A stretch of DNA of 42,656 nucleotides from Candidatus Aerophobetes bacterium Ae_b3b (GCA_005223085.1 NJBP01000010.1:1-42656); one strand, 5' to 3'. Positions 1 to 9,859 are shown, counted from the stretch's first letter. The notes: generated by a model not told the origin, from the letters alone. Numbers and translations: made by a program.

Positions 1-38
1 GAGACGTATGGTGATTTGGAGCATTAGAACAAAGAATG

Positions 39-70
39 AAGAGCAGGGCGATTAAGCCCTGCTCTTCCAG
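39..70. terminator. Hairpin, possible intrinsic terminator
   Basis: Perfect stem AAGAGCAGGGC-like arm (39-49) / GCCCTGCTCTT (56-66), 6-nt loop, followed by CCAGTTTT. Confidence 0.5.
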
Positions 71-185
71 TTTTAGACAGTGTTTCCTTTACCGCCCCGA
101 AGAAATTTTTATTAAAATCACTTCCTGTTTTGTCGTCTTCTATAATAAAAGTAAGACATTTACCGCATTCCTCTAAACTAAACCC

Positions 186-620
186 TTATTTTATCAGCAT
201 TCCAACCTGCAAATCAACGACATTTTTCTCTCTTAATTTAGCCAGACTTCTATCGCTCCCCATCGCATAACATAACTCGAACCCCTCCCTACGCCTCAGT
301 GTCTCAATTTTAATAGCTTCAGCCATTATTCCGCACAGAAGTCTCCGAAACGGTAAACCTACGGGCAACCTGTGGGTAACTTCTTTTCTCGCCCAGACCC
401 GAGCTTCTCTTAATTTACGTTGTCCATAGCAGCTACAAAATCCACAATGTTACCACCTGCACCGCATGAGAGGCAGTGCCAGTTGTTTTTAGAGATGTTC
501 ACACAAAAAGCGTTTTTGTTGTAGTGCTTTTCGTCGTGGACAGGACAGAAACAAACCAGCTCATCTTCCTTTCTTTTTAAGGTCCTTAAGCAGCGCATAG
601 TGGTGCAAAACATCTTCCAT
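186..620 (-). pseudogene. Frameshifted CHC2-type (DnaG-like) zinc-finger protein
   Basis: Combined frames read MEDVLHHYALLKDL / KRKEDELVCFCPVHDEKHYNKNAFCVNISKNNWHCLSCGAGGNIVDFVAAMDN / KLREARVWARKEVTHRLPVGLPF...; CPVH...CLSC is the CHC2 signature. Two frame changes (about 575-585 and about 410-420). Confidence 0.7.
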
Positions 621-727
621 ATTTACCTTCTCTTTTATATCTTTGAAGTCCACCCACTCACTTTTTGACTTCATTTTCTCCACATATCACCTCCAACAAA
701 TTTTTGCTTCAGAAAATTTGGGTTGGT

Positions 728-769
728 TTAAGGTAGGTATTTTAAGGTAAGCTTCTTAAGGTGCGAATA
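728..769. repeat. Three tandem 14-bp units sharing TTAAGGT
   Basis: TTAAGGTAGGTATT / TTAAGGTAAGCTTC / TTAAGGTGCGAATA starting at 728, 742, 756. Confidence 0.6.
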
Positions 770-1781
770 TCTGCAAGATATTGCTATAAAGGGTTAGAGT
801 GAATTTTTCAAGAGGCAAACTTGACGGAGAGAAACAAAGTGACATAGTAAAGATAGATAATCATCTTTAAGGGTAAGAAAAAAGGATAAACGGTTATTTA
901 ACAGATCAAAATAACGTGTGTCTCAAGATTAGCCAGGAGACAAAAGGAGGTCTAAATTCAAGTTAAATAACTTAACACCCAGATAACTACACTAGAAGGG
1001 TAGACATGACCTTCCTGTGGGCTTCTTAATCCCTTGAAATGTAACCACAGAAGCTCTCCGATAGACCATTCTACAGCCCAAAAGAGTCCAAAAATCCCCA
1101 ACACACTTCCTGTATCTTCAAGACTTTTTAGCTAATTGGGTGGAAGAAAAGGGTCGGTTTTTACCCATCCGATAGAGAATTTTTCGTCTTTGAAACACGC
1201 TCCTAGTCTATGATAAAAGACACAAAATTAGCCATAATTAACGGCGCTAATCTATTCAATGAGGAAATTTTTATCGTTGATAAGTTTTGACCTTTTCTTT
1301 TGGACTTCCCTTTACCTGTAAAACCATTAATTTATAAGCGGGCTAAATCAAGATTTTATGCTGATTGGCAAGAAAAAAGACACACATAGAGGCTCATATA
1401 GGTACTTTCTCATAGCAAGGCAACCTATAAAACCTGGGTAAAATTAAAGTGTCTCTATCAAGAGATTTTTTTCAATCCAGTTGTGGGATAGAGGGATTTT
1501 TAGGGAGGTGTTAAGGTTGGACGGAGGAAGTATAGCTGGGGTATTTGCACTCTCAAGTGCAATCTGCTGCCATCTTATCTCAAAGACGCACTATGGAGTC
1601 ACAAGAAGCTGGATTACCAATAAATGGTTTTGGGCAGGACTATTTGGAAATCTGCCGGCGCTGGTGGCATTTTTGGGTCATATTTTCCTCTCTCGATAAG
1701 GGATCGGTCTGAAACATATCTTTGCTTAATTTGCGCTGATTTGAACGAGATAGCAAGCGGAGAAACTCTGAAGAGGAGGCG

Positions 1782-2069
1782 ATGCTTTTGGCACTTTGTC
1801 TAACAAAGAATCCGATGAAGCCAGTCAAGTTCTTCCGGGAAGATGAGGGAAGACTAAGATTTTTGGAAAAGGAGGAGATAAAAAGGCTTTATAATACTTG
1901 CCCCGAATATCTCAAACCCATCGTTGCCCTTGCCGTGTGCACTGGAATGAGGAGGGGAGAAATCCTGAACCTCAAATGGCCCGATGTTGACTTCAGAAGA
2001 AAAATCATTACAATACTAAAGACCAAGAGTCAGAGAAAAAGAGAAAACCGAAAAATTGTTCTTTTCTGA
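1782..2069 (+). pseudogene. Tyrosine recombinase/phage integrase fragment
   Basis: FFREDEGRLRFLEKEEIKRLY...LAVCTGMRRGEILNLKWPDVDFRRKIITILKTK matches the first part of the integrase catalytic domain (TGMRRGEI box with first catalytic Arg); lacks the HxxR and Tyr region. Confidence 0.8.
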
Positions 2070-2100
2070 AGCTCTTATAGATAAAGAGTTTCGGTTAACA

Positions 2101-2173
2101 GAGCCGTTAGCTCAGCTGGTAGAGCATCGGCCTTTTAAGCCGAGGGTCGCAGGTTCGACTCCTGCACGGCTCA
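2101..2173 (+). tRNA. tRNA-Lys(TTT)
   Basis: Cloverleaf GAGCCGT...ACGGCTC acceptor; anticodon stem-loop TCGGC-CTTTTAA-GCCGA. Confidence 0.95.
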
Positions 2174-2177
2174 TCCG

Positions 2178-2249
2178 GTCCCCATAGTCTAACGGAAAGG
2201 ACACTGGGTTTTCATCCCAGCGATGGGGGTTCGACTCCCCCTGGGGGCA
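2178..2249 (+). tRNA. tRNA-Glu(TTC)
   Basis: Acceptor GTCCCCA/TGGGGGC; anticodon stem-loop CTGGG-TTTTCAT-CCCAG; GGTTCGACTCC T-arm. Confidence 0.93.
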
Positions 2250-2250
2250 C

Positions 2251-2325
2251 GCGGGGTTAGCTCAGCGGAAGAGCGCTTGCCTTACAAGCAAGAGGTCGTT
2301 GGTTCGAACCCATCACCCCGCACCA
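2251..2325 (+). tRNA. tRNA-Val(TAC), CCA encoded
   Basis: Acceptor GCGGGGT/ACCCCGC; anticodon loop CTTACAA; 3' ACCA. Confidence 0.95.
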
Positions 2326-2447
2326 AACTCAAGGACCATGAATCAGTAAAATTAGATGGGGTTCAGAGGAAGGGATTTCTTTAGATATTGTGGGAAAAAT
2401 CACAATTACCTTTGATACCTGACCGCTGATACGTTAAGGGGGAGGGG

Positions 2448-3164
2448 GTGGGAGAAGAGCTTTTTTTACTTACTGAGCTTCAAGCCCTGGACTCAGAGAT
2501 AGCTAAAAATGAGCAAAGGAAAAAGAAACACTCTCATCAGATTCAACAACGAGAGATCAAAATCAGTGAACTGGAGAAGAATTTATTAAGCAAACAGGAG
2601 GAGTTGAAAGAAATAAAGAAAAAAAGAAGGGCAGAAGAAAGAAGGATAGATGAAGTCGATCTCAAGTTGGCCAAGCATGAGGATGAGAAATACAAAGTCA
2701 AATCACGGGATGAATTTACAGCCTTAGATAAAGAGGTCAGCCACGTAGAGGGTGAAAAAAGGGAAATAGAGGATCTCCTGTTGGAATTGATGGAAAAAGA
2801 GGAAGAATTAACCCAATTTCTTCCTTCTTTTAAGGTAAAAGCGGAAGCAGAAAAGAATGAGCTTGATCGTGAGAAAAAAGTCTTGATCTCCAGTTTAAAA
2901 GAGCTTATCTCTAAGGGAGAGAAATTCCAGGAGGAGCGGGAGAAATTGATCCCTCAATTAGACCCCGTTTTATTGGAGCAGTACGAGAAACTTCGCCAGC
3001 TAAAAGATGAACTAGCTGTGGTCCCCATCAAAGATGGTATCTGCGAGGGCTGTAATGTAAAAGTTCCTCCTTCTTTGATCGGCCGAATTAAAAGGGGCAA
3101 AGAAATCGTCTATTGTGAAAATTGCAATCGGATGCTTTATAATGCCTCACTAAGAAAAGTATAG
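2448..3164 (+). CDS. Coiled-coil C4-type zinc-ribbon protein (DUF164/CT398-like)
   Basis: Long coiled coil followed by CEGCNVKVPPSLIGRIKRGKEIVYCENCNRMLY. Confidence 0.8.
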   Translation: MGEELFLLTELQALDSEIAKNEQRKKKHSHQIQQREIKISELEKNLLSKQEELKEIKKKRRAEERRIDEVDLKLAKHEDEKYKVKSRDEFTALDKEVSHVEGEKREIEDLLLELMEKEEELTQFLPSFKVKAEAEKNELDREKKVLISSLKELISKGEKFQEEREKLIPQLDPVLLEQYEKLRQLKDELAVVPIKDGICEGCNVKVPPSLIGRIKRGKEIVYCENCNRMLYNASLRKV

Positions 3165-3170
3165 GGAAAG

Positions 3171-3620
3171 ATGCGAGTATTGTCTCTAGATTTAGGAGAT
3201 AAAAGTATCGGGTTAGCAGTGAGCGACCTTTCTCAAACCGTAGCCCAAGGGATAGGTCAGATGAGGTGGTCTAATTCTACTCTCAATGAAAGCATAGATC
3301 AAATTAGAAAGCTCCTCTCTCAACATAAGGTAAAAAAGATAGTAGTGGGTCTACCCAAGAATATGAAAGGTGAGGAAGGGTGGCAGGCAAAAAAGGTGCG
3401 TTCCTTTGTCAAAGATTTATCAGCAAGGATAAATATTCCAATAATCTTATTTGACGAGAGACTATCCACGGCTGCTGCGGAGAGAGTCTTAAAAGAGGCG
3501 AAGGTAAGTTTTTCCAAGAGGAAAAAGGTCAGGGACAAACTGGCCGCTACTGTGATTCTACAGAACTATCTGGATTCTCAGAAATACTTGAAGGATAATC
3601 CTCTAGATTCCTTCCTCTAA
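3171..3620 (+). CDS. ruvX: Holliday junction resolvase-like RuvX/YqgF
   Basis: LSLDLGDKSIGLAVSD, VVGLPKNMKG, FDERLST, RDKLAATVILQNYLD. Confidence 0.92.
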   Translation: MRVLSLDLGDKSIGLAVSDLSQTVAQGIGQMRWSNSTLNESIDQIRKLLSQHKVKKIVVGLPKNMKGEEGWQAKKVRSFVKDLSARINIPIILFDERLSTAAAERVLKEAKVSFSKRKKVRDKLAATVILQNYLDSQKYLKDNPLDSFL

Positions 3621-3650
3621 CAAGGGTAAAAGAGAATTACCCTGGTTTCC

Positions 3651-4685
3651 ATGAAAACTTTAAAAATGCAGGATTTCAAGAAATTATGGTGGAAGAATAT
3701 ATGCGTAATAGGAGCGTTTCTTTTAGTAATCTGGTTTGTCTCTCTGATTTTCTTTCCCTCTTATAACCAGGGATCTGTAGAGGTTCTCATTCCTCAAGGA
3801 GCGGACTCTTTGAGGATTGCCAAGATTTTATCTCAGCACCAGCTTATAAAGAGTCCATTTCTTTTTATACTTCTTTCCAAAATCTTCAACTGGGAAAAAG
3901 ACCTTAAGGCAGGTAAATACGAATTAACCTCCTCTAGTCTGATCGAGGTTTTACACCAGTTAAGGAAAGGACAAATCAAGATCTATCGAGTCACTATCCC
4001 CGAAGGTCTTCCCAAATGGGAAGTAGCAAAAATTCTGGGCTCCAAGGGAGTCGTGAAAGAAGATGTCTTTCTCAGGTTAATAGACAATCCCCAAATTTTT
4101 AAGGAAGATTACACTTTTCCACTACCTAAAGAGAGTCTGGAGGGGTACCTTTATCCCGATACCTATTACTTCGTCAGCGATGAAAATTCCCAAGAAGTGG
4201 TGAAAAAGTTCCTGGTTCGATTTGAGGAAGTCGTGGTTCCACTCTATGAAAATTGGAGAGGGAACCATCGCTTCTCTCTGGAAGAGGTAATTACTCTGGC
4301 TTCCATAGTGGAGAAGGAAGCTTGGGTGAGCTCAGAGAAACCTATTATCGCTGCTGTCTTTTACAATCGTCTCCAGAAGGGATTAAGACTGCGAGCAGAT
4401 CCGACTGTGAAGTACGCTTTGGGAAATTTTCGAGAGAGATTAACTCTCAATGACCTCAGAACTCCCTCCACTTACAATACCTACCGTTATTCTGGTCTTC
4501 CACCGGGTCCTATCAGTAGTCCGGGAGAAGACAGCATTTATGCGGTATTGCATCCAGCTGAGGTGGACTACCTCTACTTTGTGGCTAAGGGCAATGGAAG
4601 TCACCAATTTAGTCAGACTTATGAACAGCACCTGAAGGCAGTCTACCAGTATCAAAAGGAACAGGTTAATGATTCACTCCCCTAG
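3651..4685 (+). CDS. mltG: Endolytic transglycosylase MltG (YceG-like)
   Basis: N-terminal TM, LEGYLYPDTYYF, ITLASIVEKEA catalytic region, LRADPTVKYALG, YNTYRYSGLPPGPISSPG. Confidence 0.93.
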   Translation: MKTLKMQDFKKLWWKNICVIGAFLLVIWFVSLIFFPSYNQGSVEVLIPQGADSLRIAKILSQHQLIKSPFLFILLSKIFNWEKDLKAGKYELTSSSLIEVLHQLRKGQIKIYRVTIPEGLPKWEVAKILGSKGVVKEDVFLRLIDNPQIFKEDYTFPLPKESLEGYLYPDTYYFVSDENSQEVVKKFLVRFEEVVVPLYENWRGNHRFSLEEVITLASIVEKEAWVSSEKPIIAAVFYNRLQKGLRLRADPTVKYALGNFRERLTLNDLRTPSTYNTYRYSGLPPGPISSPGEDSIYAVLHPAEVDYLYFVAKGNGSHQFSQTYEQHLKAVYQYQKEQVNDSLP

Positions 4686-5931
4686 AGGAGTAGAGGACCT
4701 ACTTCCTCAGCAAACCCTACAATATCAATGGATTGAAAAGGAGGCTGCTTTCCTTTTTTCCTTGTACGGATATGAGCCGATAAGAATCCCTACTTTTGAA
4801 CGTACCGAGCTTTTCCTTCGCAGTTTAGGAAAAGAAACCGACGCAGGCAAACAGATGTATACCTTCAAGGACAAAAAGGGCAGGAGTCTATCCCTACGAC
4901 CAGAAGCCACCGCCTCCGTTGTACGGGCTTATCTGCAGCACAAACTGTATGGACACTCTGGCGAATGGAAAGTCTACTATATGGGTCCTATGTTTAGATA
5001 TGAGAGACCTCAGGCCGCTCGGCTTCGAGAATTTCGCCAAATAGGAGTGGAGGCAATAGGGGAAATAAGTCCACAGCTTGACGTGGAAGTCATAGAGATA
5101 GGAGCTGAATTCTTTAAAAAAATAGGATTAGCCAATTTTCATATTCAGCTCAATTCCATTGGATGCAAGAGATGTCGTCCAGTTTATGAGGATCAACTCA
5201 AGGAATATTTTAAACTCAATCTAGCCAACCTTTGTTCTAATTGTCGCAGACGCTATCAATATAACATCCTCCGGGTTTTGGATTGTAAGAAAAAGGAGTG
5301 CCAACCCACAATAAAAGGAGCTCCCGTGATTGGAGATTACCTATGTGAAGATTGTCAGGATCATTTCAAAAAAGTAAGGACGGGTTTAAAAGACGCTCAT
5401 ATTGAGTTCAGCATTGATCCCCATTTAGTGAGGGGACTTGACTACTATACCCGGACTATTTTTGAGATTGTCTCATCACTACTGGGACCACAGGCTACTA
5501 TTTGTGCCGGGGGAAGGTATGACGACCTGGTAGAAGAATTAGGAGGCCCCTCTATTCCAGCCATAGGTTTTGCCATAGGAGTAGATCGGTTGTTAGTCGC
5601 CCTAAAAAAAGAGCATAAAGAGCTCCATCCCCAATATTCTTCTGTGATTCACATAGCTACGCTGGACCAGGAAGGGCTTACCGCTGGATACAGTTTGGCT
5701 AGGATTCTTCGCGGTCAGGGAATAAGAACTAGGGTTAACTTTTCCCTAAAGAGCCTCTCTTCTCAGTTAAAGATCGCCGATAAAAGACGAGCTAGATGGG
5801 TTATAATTGTAGGGGGAAAAGAGGTAGAGGAAGGAAAGTTCATTCTCCGGGACATGGAGTCAGGTCACCAGGAGAAAATAGGATGGGATGAAGTGAAACA
5901 TCTTGATCGCAGACTAAAAGGAAACGGCTAA
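4669..5931 (+). CDS. hisS: Histidyl-tRNA synthetase
   Basis: PRGVEDLLP, YEPIRIPTFE, RPEATASVVRAY, GLDYYTRTIFEI, CAGGRYDDLV; overlaps the mltG 3' end by 17 nt. Confidence 0.96.
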   Translation: MIHSPRGVEDLLPQQTLQYQWIEKEAAFLFSLYGYEPIRIPTFERTELFLRSLGKETDAGKQMYTFKDKKGRSLSLRPEATASVVRAYLQHKLYGHSGEWKVYYMGPMFRYERPQAARLREFRQIGVEAIGEISPQLDVEVIEIGAEFFKKIGLANFHIQLNSIGCKRCRPVYEDQLKEYFKLNLANLCSNCRRRYQYNILRVLDCKKKECQPTIKGAPVIGDYLCEDCQDHFKKVRTGLKDAHIEFSIDPHLVRGLDYYTRTIFEIVSSLLGPQATICAGGRYDDLVEELGGPSIPAIGFAIGVDRLLVALKKEHKELHPQYSSVIHIATLDQEGLTAGYSLARILRGQGIRTRVNFSLKSLSSQLKIADKRRARWVIIVGGKEVEEGKFILRDMESGHQEKIGWDEVKHLDRRLKGNG

Positions 5932-5932
5932 T

Positions 5933-7711
5933 ATGAAGTTGAAGCGAGACCACTTTTGTGGAAATTTGAATAAAAAAAACGAGGGTGAAACCATTATTTT
6001 AGCTGGATGGGTGAAAAAAAGGCGAGATCATGGAGGATTGATTTTTATTGATCTAGGTGATAAATCAGGAGTTGTTCAGGTTGTTTTCAATCCCAAGGTA
6101 GATGAAGAAAGTCACCTGCAGGCCCGCAGCTTGAGAGAAGGGTGGGTGATTGCAGTAGGGGGTAAAGTGAGAATACGCCCAATTGAATCGGTAAACCTGG
6201 AGCTCGAGACAGGAGAGATAGAAGTGATAGTGGAAAATCTGGAAATTCTAAATATATCTGAATCTCTTCCTTTTCCTATTCAAGATGAAATTGAGGCAAG
6301 TGAGGAAACCAGACTAAAATATAGATATCTGGATCTACGAAGGTCAGTGATGCAAAGAAATCTTCGCCTGAGATATGAGGTAACTAAACAGGTACGCAGT
6401 TTCCTGGATAAAAAGGGTTTTATGGAAATAGAGACTCCCTTTTTGACCCGCAGTACTCCTGAGGGAGCAAGAGATTATCTAGTTCCCTCTCGGGTAAATC
6501 CGGGAGAATTCTATGCCCTTCCTCAGTCTCCCCAGTTATTCAAACAACTTTTGATGGTGGCCGGTTTCGATCGATACTTTCAGATTGTGAGGTGTTTTCG
6601 AGATGAAGACTTACGAGCGGATAGACAGCCAGAACACACCCAGATAGACATAGAGGCCTCATTCATTGAAGAAAACGACATATATAACCTGGTCGAGCCC
6701 ATGCTGGTTCATGTATTCAAAAAAACCCTGGAAATATCTCTGAAAACTCCCTTTCCTCGTCTTGGTTATGAGGAGGCTATGGATCGATTTGGTATCGATA
6801 AACCCGACACTCGATTTGGATTGGAGTTAAAGAACATCTCTTCTTTAGCTAGCCAGAGTAAATTCCACGTCTTTCATAGGTGTTTGGCCCAGGGAGGAGA
6901 GGTGAAGGGATTGAGACTCCCCGGGGGATCTCATCTTTCTCGGAAAGAATTAGAGGACCTATCCCAGAGGATAGAACCTTACGGAGCTAAGGGATTAAGT
7001 TGGATCCTTCTTACTCCTGAAAAGATAAAATCACCTCTAAGTAAATTCTTCCCTAAGGCTATTCTTTTAAGGATAATAGAGCATATGGACGGGGAAAAAG
7101 GAGATGCTCTTTTCTTTGTAGCCGATAGAAAGGAAGTGGTGGCCACGTCTTTAGCTCAGCTTCGTCTTGATCTGGGAAAAAGGTTTAATTTAATTCCTAA
7201 GGATGTATATCAATTAGTATGGATCGTAGATTTCCCTTTATTTGAGCAAGATAAGGAAGGAAGATTGGCTGCCCGCCATCACCCCTTTACCTCCCCTAAG
7301 GAGGAAGATCTGCCCCTCTTAGAGATTGATCCAGAGAAAGTCAGGGCTCGCAGTTACGATATTGTCTTGAACGGTGAAGAAATTGGAGGAGGAAGTATAA
7401 GAATCCACCGAAGAAAAATCCAGGAGAGAATTTTAGAAATCTTAGGAATAGATTCTCTTCAGGCAAGAGAAAGATTCGGTTTTCTCCTTGAGGCTCTCTC
7501 TTTTGGGGCTCCTCCGCATGGAGGAATTGCCTTGGGGCTAGATCGTCTGGTGATGATACTAGCCAGAGCAGAGTCTATAAGGGAGGTTATCCCTTTTCCT
7601 AAAACTCAAAAAGCCGTTTCTTTAATGACCCAGGCTCCTTCCCCTGCGGATGATGAACAACTTAAAGAACTCCACATAAAGCTTAGAGAAGAGTCATTCC
7701 CGCCCCAATAA
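5933..7711 (+). CDS. aspS: Aspartyl-tRNA synthetase (bacterial type)
   Basis: YRYLDLRR, PFLTRSTPEGARDYLVPSR, FRDEDLRADRQPEHTQID, GGIALGLDRLVM. Confidence 0.96.
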   Translation: MKLKRDHFCGNLNKKNEGETIILAGWVKKRRDHGGLIFIDLGDKSGVVQVVFNPKVDEESHLQARSLREGWVIAVGGKVRIRPIESVNLELETGEIEVIVENLEILNISESLPFPIQDEIEASEETRLKYRYLDLRRSVMQRNLRLRYEVTKQVRSFLDKKGFMEIETPFLTRSTPEGARDYLVPSRVNPGEFYALPQSPQLFKQLLMVAGFDRYFQIVRCFRDEDLRADRQPEHTQIDIEASFIEENDIYNLVEPMLVHVFKKTLEISLKTPFPRLGYEEAMDRFGIDKPDTRFGLELKNISSLASQSKFHVFHRCLAQGGEVKGLRLPGGSHLSRKELEDLSQRIEPYGAKGLSWILLTPEKIKSPLSKFFPKAILLRIIEHMDGEKGDALFFVADRKEVVATSLAQLRLDLGKRFNLIPKDVYQLVWIVDFPLFEQDKEGRLAARHHPFTSPKEEDLPLLEIDPEKVRARSYDIVLNGEEIGGGSIRIHRRKIQERILEILGIDSLQARERFGFLLEALSFGAPPHGGIALGLDRLVMILARAESIREVIPFPKTQKAVSLMTQAPSPADDEQLKELHIKLREESFPPQ

Positions 7712-7874
7712 GATCTTTCCTTAAGTGATTTCTTTTCCATTTTGGGCTAGACTTTATGTAATTTGGTCTAAAAAGCCGTAGCTTGATTTTTCTGAAGATT
7801 TCAATAAAGTGTGAATTAGTCTCGCATAATTTCCTCTTTGTCGATCAAGGAAGTTGTCATAAAAAAGGGGTAAA

Positions 7875-9830
7875 ATGACATTGGAAGGTAAAGTGAAGTA
7901 TATCAAAGTGGTATTGAATCTTCCTTTGAATCAATCCTTTGCTTATAAGGTTCCTGCAGAAGTCAGCTCTCGAGTCAAGATAGGGGGAAAAGTGCTGGTT
8001 CCCTTTAGGAGGAAAATCCTGAGCGGTTTTGTGGTGGACCAGATAGAAAGAGAACAGAGCAGGGGAAATCTAAAGGAAATTATCAAGGTGATGAAAGATT
8101 TTCCTCCTCTAAGTAATAGTTTTATTGAGCTGGGAAAGTGGATAAGTGATTACTATTATTGTTCCTTAGGGCAGGCTCTTCATTCAATCTTTCCCATCCA
8201 GGAGACCTTTAGAATCCAGAGAAGCAAAGAGAGCGAGAGAAAAACTTCTGCTGGTCAAAAATTTGGAAAATTAAGCTCTAGGGTGGGGAAAAATAATGAG
8301 AGCGTTTTTTTTCTTAAAGAAAAAGGGGTCTTTCTTTTTAAAACAGAGGATAATGAGAAAAGGAAATCTTTATACCTTCCCTTGATAAAAAAAACCCTGG
8401 AGAGAGAAAGGCAGGTTATCTTAATTGTTCCTGAAATCAGTTATCTTCCTATTTTGGAAGAGTTGATCCACTCTTATTATGAAGGAGAAATAGCTATTCT
8501 TCATAGTCGCCTTTCCTCCAAACAAAGATATGAAGAATGGTGTAAAATAAGCAGGGGAGAGGTATGGCTGGCCATAGGGACGCGATCAGCCGTATTTGCT
8601 CCCTTTAGCAGATTAGGCTTAATTATAGTTGAAGAAGAAGAGAATTCTGCCTATAAACAGATAGAAGTACCGCGCTATCACCTGCGGGATGTTGCTATTA
8701 AACGGGCAGAAATAGAAGATTTTTCCGTAGTTCTATTCACGGCAAGTCCTTCGTTGGAATCCTGGCATCGGGCAAAAAGGGGAATTTATAAATTTGTTGA
8801 ATTTTCTCGAAATGATAGTAAATCTCGCCAGGTGAGAGTTATAGATATGCGTAAGGAAAAAGATAGAATCTTTTCCTTGACTTTGGAAGAAGAAATAGAG
8901 AAAAATCTAGAGGAAGATAATCCTGTCCTTCTTTTTTTTAATAGACGTGGTTTTGCTAATTTTCTCCTCTGTCATGAATGTGGAAAAGTACCTCGTTGTC
9001 CTAATTGCGATATAAGTTTTACCCTTCATTTGAGGGGTAAGTTAACTTGCCATTATTGCGGTTATGAAGAAAAAGCTCCTCGAGTTTGTCCTTCCTGTAA
9101 GGGGAGCTACGTTCGTGGTGTAGGATTAGGGACAGAACAGTTAGAGATAGAAGTGAAAAAGAAATTTCCCAAAGCTTGTGTCAGGCGCGGTGATCTGGAT
9201 ATCATCAATTCTTCTTTGCTCTATAAAAAGCTAAGGAGTGATTTGATAGAGAAAAAAATTGATATTTTAGTGGGCACCCAGTTGATTATCAGAGAAGAGA
9301 TTTTATCCTGTATAGGCCTGGTAGGTATCATTCTAGCAGATGGTTTACTAAATCTACCTGACTTTAGAGCGGGAGAATATCTTTTCCAACTTCTTACCAA
9401 GATAAAAAGATTAATGAAACCTCAAGGCAGGTTGATTATTCAGACTTACAATCCTACTCACTATACTATAGAAGCATTGGCAGGAAAAGAAGAGAATTTT
9501 TATGAGAGAGAAGCTCAGATAAGGAAAGATTTAGAGTATCCACCCTATCTGCATTGGGTAAGAATCCTTCTAGAGGGAAAAATAAAGACAAAAGTAGAAG
9601 AAACGGCAGAAGCACTGAGAGAAAAAATAGAGGGAGAAGGAATAGAATTTTTGGGCCCTGCTCCCTGTCCTTTTGCTAAAATAAAAGAAAAATATCGCTA
9701 TCATCTGGTTTTAAAAGATAAAAATTTGTCTTCCATAAGGCAAATTCTAGAAAAAAAACTGAACCCTTTATTTAGTGGTATTCAAGGAGTTAGGGGAATA
9801 GTGGATGTAGATCCCTTGCGAACAATGTAA
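7875..9830 (+). CDS. priA: PriA-family primosomal protein N' homologue with degenerate helicase motifs
   Basis: Alignable throughout to PriA (VPEISYLP, GTRSAVFAPF, YKQ...RYHLRDVA, RRGFANFLLCHECGKVPRCPNCD, CHYCGYEE..CPSCKG, LNLPDFRAGE); motifs I, II, V and VI not conserved. Confidence 0.9.
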   Translation: MTLEGKVKYIKVVLNLPLNQSFAYKVPAEVSSRVKIGGKVLVPFRRKILSGFVVDQIEREQSRGNLKEIIKVMKDFPPLSNSFIELGKWISDYYYCSLGQALHSIFPIQETFRIQRSKESERKTSAGQKFGKLSSRVGKNNESVFFLKEKGVFLFKTEDNEKRKSLYLPLIKKTLERERQVILIVPEISYLPILEELIHSYYEGEIAILHSRLSSKQRYEEWCKISRGEVWLAIGTRSAVFAPFSRLGLIIVEEEENSAYKQIEVPRYHLRDVAIKRAEIEDFSVVLFTASPSLESWHRAKRGIYKFVEFSRNDSKSRQVRVIDMRKEKDRIFSLTLEEEIEKNLEEDNPVLLFFNRRGFANFLLCHECGKVPRCPNCDISFTLHLRGKLTCHYCGYEEKAPRVCPSCKGSYVRGVGLGTEQLEIEVKKKFPKACVRRGDLDIINSSLLYKKLRSDLIEKKIDILVGTQLIIREEILSCIGLVGIILADGLLNLPDFRAGEYLFQLLTKIKRLMKPQGRLIIQTYNPTHYTIEALAGKEENFYEREAQIRKDLEYPPYLHWVRILLEGKIKTKVEETAEALREKIEGEGIEFLGPAPCPFAKIKEKYRYHLVLKDKNLSSIRQILEKKLNPLFSGIQGVRGIVDVDPLRTM

Positions 9831-9859
9831 AAAATAGCCTATAGAACCGGAGTTTACTT

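Noticed and set aside
1481-1828. ORFs at 1481-1699 (+) and 1640-1828 (-)
   Set aside because: No recognisable family, mutually overlapping, in decayed DNA; treated as non-coding.
5150-5390. Cys-rich insert in HisS
   Set aside because: This Cys-rich arrangement (CxxC...CSNC...DCKKKEC...CEDC) is seen in many bacterial HisRS; not unusual.
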